This document shows positions 6,709 to 14,438 of a stretch of DNA of 14,438 bases, in pieces (positions within the stretch are counted from its first letter, which is position 1; each line of letters begins with the position of its first letter). Both the position numbers and the translations under genes were made by a program. The notes below the pieces were generated by a model, which saw only the letters and a list, made by a program, of their open reading frames with translations, was not told the DNA's origin and made no database searches. This DNA is from an uncultured Eubacterium sp. (GTDB taxonomy: Bacteria > Bacillota > Clostridia > Lachnospirales > Lachnospiraceae), in the NCBI GenBank assembly GCA_910579145.1, contig CAJTTQ010000064.1, forward strand, positions 1 through 14,438, read 5' to 3'.

Positions 6709-8049
6709 ATGTTTGAGAATATGAATGAACAGCAGGCGAGAGAAAATATTTTGAAAATGGTAAAGGAGTATTGCGGCAGGTACCACAATCAGGAGAAACC
6801 GTTCCAGGAGGGCGACCGGATCCCTTACGCTTCCCGTTATTACGGGGAGGAGGAAATGGTGAACCTCGTGGACAGTTCGCTCGAGTTCTGGCTTACGTCG
6901 GGAAGATATACGGATCAGTTTGAGAAGCAGTTCGCGGAGTATTTGGGCATCCGTTACTGTTCGCTCGTCAATTCCGGATCGTCCGCGAACCTGCTCGCGT
7001 TTATGGCGCTCACGTCCCCGCTGATGGGAGAGCGCAGGATCTTGCCGGGGGATGAGGTCATTACCGTGGCGGCGGGATTCCCGACGACGATCGCGCCGAT
7101 CATCCAGTACGGCGCGGTTCCGGTCTTTGTCGATATGACGATCCCGCAGTATAATATGGACGCGTCGATGTTAGAAGAGGCGCTTTCAGAGAAGACAAAA
7201 GCGATCATGATCGCGCATACGCTCGGAAATCCTTGGGATCTGGGTAAGATCAAGGAATTTTGTGAGAAGCATAACCTCTGGCTCGTCGAGGACAACTGTG
7301 ACGCGCTCGGCACAAAGTATACGATCAACGGGGAAGAGAAGTTTACGGGAACGATCGGTGATGTCGGAACGTCCAGCTTCTATCCGCCGCATCATATGAC
7401 GATGGGAGAAGGCGGCGCCGTCTACACGGACAATCCGCTGATCCACAAAGCGGTGCGCTCGCTGCGAGACTGGGGAAGGGACTGCGTGTGCCCGTCTGGA
7501 CGCGACAATATGTGCGGCCATCGTTTCGACAGGCAGTACGGGGAACTGCCGCTCGGTTATGATCACAAATACGTATATTCCCATTTTGGATATAATTTGA
7601 AGGCAACGGATATGCAGGCGGCAGTCGGATGCGCGCAGCTTGCAAAGTTCCCGACCTTTGTGGAGAAGAGAAGACACAATTTCGACCGCCTGCGGGCCGC
7701 GCTCGCGGATGTGGAGGACAAGCTGATCCTTCCAGAGGCATGTCCGAACTCGAAGCCGAGCTGGTTCGGATTCCTCATCACATGCCGGGAGGGCGTGGAT
7801 AAAAATAAAGTCGTTCAGTATGTCGAGAAGAGAGGCGTACAGACGCGTATGCTTTTTGCCGGAAATATCGTGAAACAGCCTTGTTTTGATGAATTCCGCG
7901 CGTCGGGGAAAGGATACCGCGTCATCGGTGACCTCGGCGTGACAGACCGGATCATGAAGGATACGTTCTGGCTCGGCGTTTATCCGGGAATGACGGATGA
8001 AAAGATCGACTATATGGCGAAGGTGATCAAGGAAGCGCTGCAGCAGTAA
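6709..8049 (+). CDS. rfbH: CDP-4-keto-6-deoxyglucose 3-dehydratase (E1), PMP and [2Fe-2S] dependent
   Basis: A 446-residue DegT/DnrJ/EryC1-fold enzyme that removes the 3-hydroxyl of CDP-4-keto-6-deoxyglucose with a reductase partner (E3), committing the sugar to the 3,6-dideoxyhexoses (abequose, paratose, tyvelose, ascarylose or a yersiniose-type branch). The catalytic Lys of ordinary aminotransferases is replaced by His: 'SFYPPHHMTMGEGG' (223-236), with H228 at the position recalled as His220 in the Yersinia enzyme. 'VEDNCDALG' (193-201) is the cofactor-binding stretch. C197, C259, C261 and C269 reproduce the C-X1-C-X7-C end of the E1 iron-sulphur motif ('DCVCPSGRDNMCG', 258-270). I chose ATG 6709 because AAAGGA lies 9 bases upstream and the family begins near this point. 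An in-frame GTG at 6670 would add 13 residues but has no ribosome binding site. No E3 reductase is present in the window. Confidence 0.95.
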   Translation: MFENMNEQQARENILKMVKEYCGRYHNQEKPFQEGDRIPYASRYYGEEEMVNLVDSSLEFWLTSGRYTDQFEKQFAEYLGIRYCSLVNSGSSANLLAFMALTSPLMGERRILPGDEVITVAAGFPTTIAPIIQYGAVPVFVDMTIPQYNMDASMLEEALSEKTKAIMIAHTLGNPWDLGKIKEFCEKHNLWLVEDNCDALGTKYTINGEEKFTGTIGDVGTSSFYPPHHMTMGEGGAVYTDNPLIHKAVRSLRDWGRDCVCPSGRDNMCGHRFDRQYGELPLGYDHKYVYSHFGYNLKATDMQAAVGCAQLAKFPTFVEKRRHNFDRLRAALADVEDKLILPEACPNSKPSWFGFLITCREGVDKNKVVQYVEKRGVQTRMLFAGNIVKQPCFDEFRASGKGYRVIGDLGVTDRIMKDTFWLGVYPGMTDEKIDYMAKVIKEALQQ

Positions 8050-8076
8050 CGGCCAGAAGAGGTAATGGAGGACGAG

Positions 8077-9018
8077 ATGAAGAGAGTAATCAGTATACTT
8101 GTACCGACGTACAACGAAGAAGAAAATGTAGAACCGCTCAGCGAGGCGATCATAAAAGAAGTGGAGGACAGCCTCCCGCAGTATGATTACGAACTTGTCT
8201 TTATAGACAATGCCTCCAGTGATCTGACAAGGCCGAAAATACGGGCTTTGTGTGAGAATAATCCGAAGATCAAAGCGATATTCAACGCCAAAAACTTCGG
8301 ACAGTTCAATTCGCCTTATTATGGCCTGCTGCAGACAAACGGAGACTGCACGATACTGATGTGCGCGGATTTTCAGGATCCGATCAACATGATCCCGAAA
8401 TTTGTGCACGAGTGGGAGCAGGGAAATAAGATCGTCATCGGCATCAAATCAAAGAGCAAGGAAAGTAAGATCATGTATTTCCTGCGCAGCTGTTACTATA
8501 AAATGATCAAGAAGATGTCCAGCGTGGAGCAGATCGAGCACTTTACGGGATTTGGCCTCTACGACAGGGAGTTTATCAACGTGCTCCGCGATCTGGAAGA
8601 TCCGACGCCGTTTCTGCGCGGCATCGTGGCGGAGCTTGGCTATAAGCGGAAGGATATCGAGTATCAGCAGGAGAAGCGGCGTGCCGGAAAGACCCATAAC
8701 AACTGGTACAGCCTGTACGATGCGGCGATGCTCAGTTTTACCTCGTATACGAAGGTCGGCATGCGGATCGCCACGATCATGGGATTTGTTTTTTCCGGCC
8801 TGAGTGTGCTCGTAGCTCTCGTATACCTGGTCATGAAGCTCATTTTCTGGGAGCGGTTTGTGGCAGGAATGACGCCGATCCTCTTGGGGATATTTATTTT
8901 TGGATCGATTCAGCTGTTTTTCATCGGGCTTCTCGGGGAGTACATTATGAATATCAGTTCGCGGGTTACGAGAAGGCCGCTTGTGATCGAGGAGGAACGG
9001 TTGAACTTTAAGGCTTAG
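8077..9018 (+). CDS. family 2 glycosyltransferase, DPM1/GtrB/ArnC-like, membrane-anchored
   Basis: This 313-residue protein has an N-terminal GT-A domain and two C-terminal membrane helices (about 232-256 and 266-292), the layout of polyprenyl-phosphate glycosyltransferases such as GtrB and ArnC. Visible motifs are 'LVPTYNEEENV' (8-18), 'FIDNASSDLT' (42-51, where DDGS.D is more usual), the metal-binding 'ADFQDP' (97-102), 'HFTGFGLYDREF', and 'RRAGKTHNNW' before the membrane region. It probably transfers a sugar from a nucleotide donor to undecaprenyl phosphate on the cytoplasmic face, supplying the GT-C-type neighbours. Whether the sugar is the CDP-dideoxyhexose made by this operon or a common hexose cannot be told. 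I chose the ATG at 8077, which has GGAGG five bases upstream (8067-8071). An ATG at 8065 would add four residues but has its purine tract only two bases away. It starts 27 bases after rfbH. Confidence 0.9.
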   Translation: MKRVISILVPTYNEEENVEPLSEAIIKEVEDSLPQYDYELVFIDNASSDLTRPKIRALCENNPKIKAIFNAKNFGQFNSPYYGLLQTNGDCTILMCADFQDPINMIPKFVHEWEQGNKIVIGIKSKSKESKIMYFLRSCYYKMIKKMSSVEQIEHFTGFGLYDREFINVLRDLEDPTPFLRGIVAELGYKRKDIEYQQEKRRAGKTHNNWYSLYDAAMLSFTSYTKVGMRIATIMGFVFSGLSVLVALVYLVMKLIFWERFVAGMTPILLGIFIFGSIQLFFIGLLGEYIMNISSRVTRRPLVIEEERLNFKA

Positions 9019-9046
9019 AAAGGCACCAGGCAAGGAGGCTCGCAGT

Positions 9047-11227
9047 ATGAGTAAGAAAAAAGAGAGTGTGGATACAAAACGAAGAGTTTATTTTTTGATC
9101 GGGGCAGCAGTTGGATTCGTGCTGTTCCTGATCATTTATGGATTCCGTGTTTTAGATTTTACGTATGATTCGTGGCTTCTGACAGGAAAGGATCTGCAGC
9201 AGCATTATCTGGGATGGAAATTTTTCCGTCAGGCCCCGTGGTCATTTCCGCTCGGGATGCACGATTATTTTACGACGCCGAATTCGATCAGCGTTTTATA
9301 TACGGACTCCATCCCGCTTTTCGCGATCTTGTTTAAAGCCCTTTCTCCTATCTTACCGGAAACGTTCCAGTACTTCGGATTGTTCGGCTTGCTTTGCTAT
9401 GTTTTAAATGGGGGACTGGCATCCGTACTCATATCCAGATTTAATAAGAGCCGGTTGTTCTGCGGGGTATCCAGTGTGTTTTTTATTCTTTCCACACCGG
9501 TATTGCAGCGGCTTTTTGGTGTACTCTCTGAAAACTCCAGGCACACGTCACTGGCCGCGCATTTTCTTATTTTGGGCGCTATGGGGATATGGCTTTTTAA
9601 AGACGAATTTGCCGATCGAAAAAAAGATGCGGCGGCGTGGGCGATCCTTGCTGCCCTCTGCGTTTTGATCCAGATGTATATTATTTTTATGGTCGGCGGT
9701 ATTTTATGCGGGTATCTGCTAAATGAACTGATCGAGAAAAAGGACTGGAAACGCCTGGTGATCGACTTTGCCAGTTTTGCCGGCAGTTTCGCGTTTTTCT
9801 TTTTTATCATAGGCGGCTTTACGAGCCTTCTCGCATCGGGTGGATCGGGATACGGATTTTTTTCGGCCAACTTAAACACATTTGTGAATCCGTGGAGATA
9901 TTCTACGTTCTTTGGTTCTATGGGTATGACAGAGCTCCAGTATGAGGGGTTTGCCTATCTGGGACTGGGAATGATCGTGCTGTGTGCGATCGCGCTTTCG
10001 ATCATCATGTTCCGGGTGGTGAAAATGGTTCGTGCCGGGGGCTTAAAAGAGACGGTGAAGTCACAGGGGAAGAAATATTTTGCGTTCCTTCTTCCGCTGG
10101 CGATCGTCGTATTTGTTTTTTCTGTACTGGCCTTTTCGAATCTCGTGTATCTGGGGGATAAAATATTTATTGAGGTGCACTGGCCGACGGCAGTTGATAA
10201 CCTTCTCGCGATCATCCGGTCTTCGGGAAGATTTATCTGGTGCGTCATGTATATCATCATGCTGCTAGGACTGTTTGTGATCAGCAGGCTGCCAAACAAT
10301 AGGATACAGCTTTCGATCGTATTCCTCTGTCTGGCCCTCCAGCTGGCAGACCTGTATCGGCCGATCAGCAGGCTGCAGGATCAGTACCAGAAAGAGGTGA
10401 AAGAAGATAAGGCGCTCGTCACGAATGATTTTTGGAAAGACGAGCTCGGTGATTTTGATAAGATCGTTTATTTTCCTGAAAATGGATACGACGTGGCGCA
10501 GATGCTGCAGATCGCGTCGCAGGTGTCAAAATTTGATGACATTAAAATGAGTAACTTTTATCTTTCCCGCTATATGACGAAAAAGGCGATGAAAGAGCGG
10601 GATAAGGTGACGGACAAAATATTTAAAGAAAATCGTCTGGATGGGAACACTTTATATATCCTGGATTATGCCAATGCGCACAAGTACAAGGATAAGTGCC
10701 ATATTTACATGGTTGATAATAAGATCATCGCGGTGAAGGATCCGCTGGAAGGCTTGGAGGAATATAAGGATTTCTTCGTGGGTACCAATGCACCGGTCGT
10801 TGAGATGGACATGAGTTTTGCCGGTATCGGAAAGAGTTTCCTGCACAGGGGGTGGCACAGCATAGAATATGGCGACCGGGGGGCATGGACGACCGGTGAA
10901 AGTGTGATCCGGGTTTATTCCGAGAACGCGAAACGCGCCAAAGTGACCATTGAATATATGGGCGGTAAAATACCGGGCATTACGAAAGTAAAGATGAATG
11001 GACGTTTGATCGGTGAGATCAATAACAGGAAATCCGATACGGTAACGTTCGAAACAAAACTGAAGCTATGTAAAAATATAAAGAACACCAAAAAGATCAA
11101 CTGGCTTTTCTTTACCTCTGAAGATGTGAAAAAGGCCGTAAAAGCAGGTGAAAAAGATGGTGAGGGCATCATGGTCAAGAAGGTGACCATCACGTATCTT
11201 CCCGATGAGGAAGAGAATAAGAAATAA
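9047..11227 (+). CDS. DUF6311 family polytopic membrane protein
   Basis: The 726-residue protein matches what I know of the DUF6311 family. Its N-terminal loop reads 'GKDLQQHYLGWKFF' (47-60) and 'APWSFPLGM' (63-71), followed by 'YTDSIPLFAILFKALSPILP' (85-104). Later come 'FFSANLNTFVNPW' (271-283), 'YEGFAYLGLGM' (299-309) and 'RSSGRFIW' (391-398). About eleven to thirteen helices lie between residues 12 and 436. The rest is extracytoplasmic: an alpha/beta stretch (about 437-585) and a beta-rich end (about 590-720). The latter opens with 'HRGWHSIEYGDRGAWTTGE' (600-618), a G-W...E...W pattern I associate with beta-sandwich modules of glycan-modifying proteins. DUF6311 proteins have no assigned reaction; they resemble GT-C glycosyltransferases and sit in surface-polysaccharide loci. 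AAGGAGG (9032-9038) fixes the start. It follows the GT2 gene by 28 bases, suggesting it may use that enzyme's lipid-linked sugar. Confidence 0.88.
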   Translation: MSKKKESVDTKRRVYFLIGAAVGFVLFLIIYGFRVLDFTYDSWLLTGKDLQQHYLGWKFFRQAPWSFPLGMHDYFTTPNSISVLYTDSIPLFAILFKALSPILPETFQYFGLFGLLCYVLNGGLASVLISRFNKSRLFCGVSSVFFILSTPVLQRLFGVLSENSRHTSLAAHFLILGAMGIWLFKDEFADRKKDAAAWAILAALCVLIQMYIIFMVGGILCGYLLNELIEKKDWKRLVIDFASFAGSFAFFFFIIGGFTSLLASGGSGYGFFSANLNTFVNPWRYSTFFGSMGMTELQYEGFAYLGLGMIVLCAIALSIIMFRVVKMVRAGGLKETVKSQGKKYFAFLLPLAIVVFVFSVLAFSNLVYLGDKIFIEVHWPTAVDNLLAIIRSSGRFIWCVMYIIMLLGLFVISRLPNNRIQLSIVFLCLALQLADLYRPISRLQDQYQKEVKEDKALVTNDFWKDELGDFDKIVYFPENGYDVAQMLQIASQVSKFDDIKMSNFYLSRYMTKKAMKERDKVTDKIFKENRLDGNTLYILDYANAHKYKDKCHIYMVDNKIIAVKDPLEGLEEYKDFFVGTNAPVVEMDMSFAGIGKSFLHRGWHSIEYGDRGAWTTGESVIRVYSENAKRAKVTIEYMGGKIPGITKVKMNGRLIGEINNRKSDTVTFETKLKLCKNIKNTKKINWLFFTSEDVKKAVKAGEKDGEGIMVKKVTITYLPDEEENKK

Positions 11228-11237
11228 GGGGCAGGCT

Positions 11238-12713
11238 ATGAGAGAAAAAATGGGCGGTACGGCTAAGATCTGGAAGTGCGGTTCGATCGGCATCGCGGCC
11301 GTAATGTTTCTGGGTATGGTCATGTATTCGGGGGTTCAGGAATTCTGGTATGATGAGGTGTACCAGCTGGGACTGTCCGGTTCCGATAAAGGGATGGGAG
11401 ACCTGCTTTATGAGTACGCGCAGCTAAAAGATTACACGCCTCCTTTGTACGCTGTGTTAGCGTATGTGTGGGTCCGGCTCGTACCGTTTTCCTTCCGCTA
11501 TTTTCTTCTGCTCTCCGAACTGATGACGGCGGCGGGTGTATGGCTCGTGGCGGTGGCAGGGGAAAAAATCGGTGGAAAGAAGATGGGGTTGTTAGCGGAA
11601 TTGTCTGCCGCCACATCAAGCGTCCTCGTAGTGGCCGCCGGATATGAATTCCGGTCGTATGCCCTGTACTTTATGGCCTCGGCTCTCGTTCTCTGCCGCC
11701 TGCTGAAACGGCTTGGCGGGACGGACGGAGAACAACGGTTTGCCGGTGTATATGATACGCTCGCGCTTGTGCTTTTGCTCTATTCGCATTATTATGGCAG
11801 CGTTTTGTTCGGCGTATTGTTTGGCATGGAGCTGTTTTTCGTGATCCGCAGGCGGCAGAAGGCTAAGATACTCGTGCCATATTTCATTTCCGGTTTCAGT
11901 TTTCTGCCGTGGCTCGTACTCGTCTTTGTGAACCGGACGAGGAGTATGACGGAGTTTTGGATACAGCCGCCGGATTTACAGTCTGTCATCAACTTATTGC
12001 GGTATTTGTGCAGTGAAAATGAATGTGTGCTCGCCCTGTTCTGTCTTGGGTTTGCCGGATGTATCGTGACCGTTTTATACCGGACTGCGGGGCGGGAGTT
12101 TTCTAAGATGGATGCGTGGAACGTTTACGTACCCGGACTCGTACTCGGAACGGTAGGGGCGATGTTTTTGTATGGCGCGGTGATCAATCCTTCGGGCGGG
12201 ATTTTTTATGACCGGTATTTTATCGGGCTCCTTCCCTGCTGTTTTCTTATGACGGCGCGCGGCGTCCTCATAATATGGGACAGACTCCCGGTCAGGCAAA
12301 CGGAGCGGGAAGCGGTGTTTACCGGGATCTGTCTGGCGCTGTTTTTGTTTGTTTTGATCGGGAATGGAAACACTTTTTTCCAGGAGATAAAGAAAGAACC
12401 TGCTCTGTCCTATACGTCCTCCGTCGGCGCGCTGAGCCGGAAAGAGGATATCAGCAGTCCCGGTACGGTCGTAGTGACTTCCGACAATTCCCATGTGCGG
12501 GCGGGGGTTGAGCTGTATTTTGAGAAGCTGTTTCATGTAACGCCGCGTGTGATCTCGCAGCATGATGAAAATTTTTCAGAAGACATCGGCGGATATAAAA
12601 AGATTTACGCGTTTCACGGGAAGCAGCCGTGGACGGACGAAACGAAGGAGATTTTTTCTCATTGGCAGAAAAAGTCACAGGATAAGAAAAAGAGGATCTA
12701 TGAGTATGAGTGA
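11238..12713 (+). CDS. GT-C glycosyltransferase, family 39 / ArnT-PMT-like
   Basis: This 491-residue polytopic protein has about ten helices. After the first helix the outer loop carries 'QEFWYDEVYQLGLS' (34-47), in which D39-E40 is the acidic pair typical of the catalytic first loop of GT39-like (PMT_2) enzymes, then 'YTPPLYAVLAYVW' (66-78). Further family-like marks are 'EFRSYALYF' (137-145), 'SHYYG' (183-187) and 'FYDRYFIGLLP' (323-333). These enzymes take a sugar from a polyprenyl-phosphate carrier and attach it outside the membrane to a glycan, lipid or protein. The region after about residue 375 is a short alpha/beta tail, shorter than in the neighbouring membrane proteins. I chose ATG 11238 (AAGGGG six bases upstream, 10 bases between the previous stop and this start). 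An in-frame ATG at 11205 inside the preceding gene would add 11 residues. The stop overlaps the next gene by 8 bases. Confidence 0.88.
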   Translation: MREKMGGTAKIWKCGSIGIAAVMFLGMVMYSGVQEFWYDEVYQLGLSGSDKGMGDLLYEYAQLKDYTPPLYAVLAYVWVRLVPFSFRYFLLLSELMTAAGVWLVAVAGEKIGGKKMGLLAELSAATSSVLVVAAGYEFRSYALYFMASALVLCRLLKRLGGTDGEQRFAGVYDTLALVLLLYSHYYGSVLFGVLFGMELFFVIRRRQKAKILVPYFISGFSFLPWLVLVFVNRTRSMTEFWIQPPDLQSVINLLRYLCSENECVLALFCLGFAGCIVTVLYRTAGREFSKMDAWNVYVPGLVLGTVGAMFLYGAVINPSGGIFYDRYFIGLLPCCFLMTARGVLIIWDRLPVRQTEREAVFTGICLALFLFVLIGNGNTFFQEIKKEPALSYTSSVGALSRKEDISSPGTVVVTSDNSHVRAGVELYFEKLFHVTPRVISQHDENFSEDIGGYKKIYAFHGKQPWTDETKEIFSHWQKKSQDKKKRIYEYE

Positions 12714-14438
12714 AGAAAAAGAACAGATAAGTGCCGCCCAGAGAGGCGTATTGGCCGGCGCGCTGGCTGGCGCCGTTTCCATGATCTTTTGGTATAAGGC
12801 GCTGACAGACGCCTCGAATGGCATGTTTAGTGTGACGCGTCTGGGAAACGCGAAATGTTATATTTTGTTTATTATTTTATTTGCCGCGGTATATGTTTTG
12901 GGGTACGGCGCGTTATCGCTCGTGCGTGTTCGCGTGCGGCCGATTGGAACCGGTTGGAAACTCGCTTTATTTGCGGTGGGGGCCGTCGTTTCCTTCTGGC
13001 TCGTGATTCCGTTTTTCAGGGGCCGGTGGAATTTTCCGTTCTGGTTTACGGCCATTATGGGGATCGTCGTTCTCGTTTCGGTTTTTCTCGCGGTTTCAAG
13101 AGAAGCGGACGGCAGAAGGTATGCCTATATTGGTTTGATCGTAGTGTTTGGCATGTTTTGGGGATGGTCGGAGGCGGCTGTCAATACATTTGCCGACGCG
13201 TCGGTCGGAAGCGCCTACAATATTTTCCATACGTCAGCGTATATCGACCAGATCTTTAATGTGTATCACGGCGTGGAATTCCAGGGAGGACTGACGGATC
13301 TTTACGGGCACTACGGGTTGTTTTTCTGGCTGCCGCTCAAATTGTTCGGCGGCACGACGCGGACGATCGCGGCTGTGATCGGGATCATGGGCATGCTCAC
13401 GTTCGTATTTGCCATGACGTCGTTCTGTATGGTCGTAAGGTCGAATGCGATCCGTCTGTTTACGATCGTTACGGCCGGCCTGGCGGGGATTTGTGTGGAT
13501 CTCGAGAGTATTTACTGGCAGAATTATCCTCACCGGTTATTTTTTGCGGCGCTTACGTTGTTTCTCATCACGATCTTCTGCAGGAAGCGGGTGCGCATGC
13601 GCTGGCAGCTTGCCTGCGGGATCGTGCTCACGTCCCTTTCCGTGCTATGGAGTACGGAATGCGGACTGATCTGCTGCCTGATGTGGACGTCATTTTTGCT
13701 GCTGCGCTATTTTCAGGAGCATGCGTTTTCGCTCCGGGGGCTCGGAGCTGCGGTGTTACTTCTGCTTGCCGGGGTCGTGCTTCCGGTACTGATCGCGTTT
13801 TTGATGGCGAACGCCTATCATGTGCTGCACGGCGGTGGATTTCTGGCGTTTCAGGAATTTTTCGGCCTCGTAAACGGGGATTATCTGGGTGTGTTGAGTA
13901 CGGAACTAAAGTGGGGAAATTTAAAATATCTTCATCAGGTATTTGCCTTTATCATCTGTTTGTTCTGGGGCGTGCTGCATAATAAGATCTTTGGTTTGGA
14001 TAAGCAGGAAGAAAAAGCGTGTTACGCGGCGGCGCTGTCGATCGTCGGGATCGCCCTGTCTTTGTACTATGTAAACCGGACGCTGGCGGGCGACGCCCTG
14101 CCAAACCTGTTTTTTGCCTGCGCGCTCGGCCTGATCCTGAGCGGCGTATCCGATACGTTAAAAAATTTAAAAGACAGAGCGGCCATCCGGGGGGTGAGTG
14201 TGTACGGGATCTGTAAACTGTTTGTCGGCATGTGGGCCGTATGGATGATGTTCATCTGCGTGACGGACGGCGCGTCGGATTATTCCCTCTATACGAAAAA
14301 GTATGAATCGGGAGCCTACGACTACACGCTGGTCAAAAAGATGGCGAAAGACATCCGCCGGCATGTGCCGAAGGACACATGGTCCACAGGCATCGGGTCA
14401 TCGGCGCTTTATTTTGAACTAGGCTGGAAAAATAAATC
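12706..14438 (+). CDS. large polytopic membrane protein, GT-C-like, truncated by window end
   Basis: A frame opens at ATG 12706 and stays open to the last base, giving at least 577 residues without a stop. AGAGGA (12691-12696) lies nine bases upstream. An in-frame ATG at 12700 is only three bases from it, so 12706 is preferred. The start overlaps the preceding stop by 8 bases (ATGAGTGA), implying coupled translation. There are at least a dozen hydrophobic segments. The loop 'FHTSAYIDQIFNVYHG' (174-189) followed by 'DLYGHYGLFFWLPLKLFGG' (198-216) resembles the first outer loop of a group of clostridial GT-C-like proteins I know only as hypothetical. Near the right edge the membrane part gives way to a soluble stretch ('YTLVKKMAKDIRRHVP' then 'STGIGSSALYFELGW'). 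A role in surface-glycan assembly is inferred from context; no named family is recognised. Confidence 0.85.
   Translation, partial: MSEEKEQISAAQRGVLAGALAGAVSMIFWYKALTDASNGMFSVTRLGNAKCYILFIILFAAVYVLGYGALSLVRVRVRPIGTGWKLALFAVGAVVSFWLVIPFFRGRWNFPFWFTAIMGIVVLVSVFLAVSREADGRRYAYIGLIVVFGMFWGWSEAAVNTFADASVGSAYNIFHTSAYIDQIFNVYHGVEFQGGLTDLYGHYGLFFWLPLKLFGGTTRTIAAVIGIMGMLTFVFAMTSFCMVVRSNAIRLFTIVTAGLAGICVDLESIYWQNYPHRLFFAALTLFLITIFCRKRVRMRWQLACGIVLTSLSVLWSTECGLICCLMWTSFLLLRYFQEHAFSLRGLGAAVLLLLAGVVLPVLIAFLMANAYHVLHGGGFLAFQEFFGLVNGDYLGVLSTELKWGNLKYLHQVFAFIICLFWGVLHNKIFGLDKQEEKACYAAALSIVGIALSLYYVNRTLAGDALPNLFFACALGLILSGVSDTLKNLKDRAAIRGVSVYGICKLFVGMWAVWMMFICVTDGASDYSLYTKKYESGAYDYTLVKKMAKDIRRHVPKDTWSTGIGSSALYFELGWKNK

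Noticed and set aside
6097..6786. 229-codon minus-strand open frame across the 3' end of rfbG and the start of rfbH
   Set aside because: Antisense shadow of motif-bearing genes, with low-complexity basic and His-rich translation and no ribosome binding site context.
7186..8409. 407-codon open frame on the minus strand opposite rfbH and the GT2 gene
   Set aside because: It lies wholly antisense to two genes with clear catalytic motifs, its translation shows no recognisable family, and it is explained by the G/C-rich third-position bias of the real genes.
691..14438. High frequency of GATC tetramers through the cluster
   Set aside because: Explained by common codon pairs such as GGG ATC, CTG ATC, AAG ATC and ATC GNN in membrane proteins; no ordered spacing was noticed.

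Overview
The window looks like a chromosomal segment of a Gram-positive Clostridia, most likely Lachnospiraceae-like. The basis is strong AGGAGG-type ribosome binding sites, tightly packed same-strand genes, sigma-A-type promoters, and a set of YfhO, DUF6311 and GT39-like membrane proteins typical of these bacteria. No rRNA, tRNA, CRISPR array, insertion sequence or phage gene was seen. The genus cannot be named from the sequence alone.

Layout. Bases 1-123 hold the first 41 codons of a minus-strand AAA-ATPase-like/PD-(D/E)XK-type protein that runs off the left edge. Bases 124-583 are a non-coding or decayed stretch, AT-rich at its left end. It contains what looks like the wreck of a small membrane-protein gene (267-575, at least two frameshifts and one internal stop). 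An extended -10 promoter at 584-611 then opens a plus-strand cluster that continues past the right edge. The cluster order is: YfhO-family membrane protein (691-3447); a second promoter (3490-3518); an unrecognised polytopic protein with a large extracytoplasmic C-terminus (3558-5609); CDP-glucose 4,6-dehydratase RfbG (5602-6660); the Fe-S/PMP 3-dehydratase RfbH (6709-8049); a DPM1/GtrB-like family 2 glycosyltransferase (8077-9018); a DUF6311 membrane protein (9047-11227); a GT39-like GT-C protein (11238-12713); and a further polytopic protein, cut by the window end (12706-14438+). From 3558 onward the genes overlap or are at most about 50 bases apart, so they are probably one operon.

How the genes may work together (inference). 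RfbG and RfbH convert CDP-glucose to CDP-4-keto-6-deoxyglucose and then to the 3-deoxy intermediate that leads to 3,6-dideoxyhexoses. The family 2 enzyme probably loads a sugar onto undecaprenyl phosphate at the inner face of the membrane. After flipping, the GT-C-like and YfhO/DUF6311-type proteins could transfer such sugars to a cell-surface polymer outside the membrane. Glucose-1-phosphate cytidylyltransferase (RfbF), the E3 reductase partner of RfbH, a final ketoreductase/epimerase and a flippase are not in the window. The pathway is therefore incomplete here and must be finished downstream or elsewhere. The main interest is the density of large polytopic GT-C-like proteins (five in about 14 kb) around a dideoxysugar module in a presumed Gram-positive.
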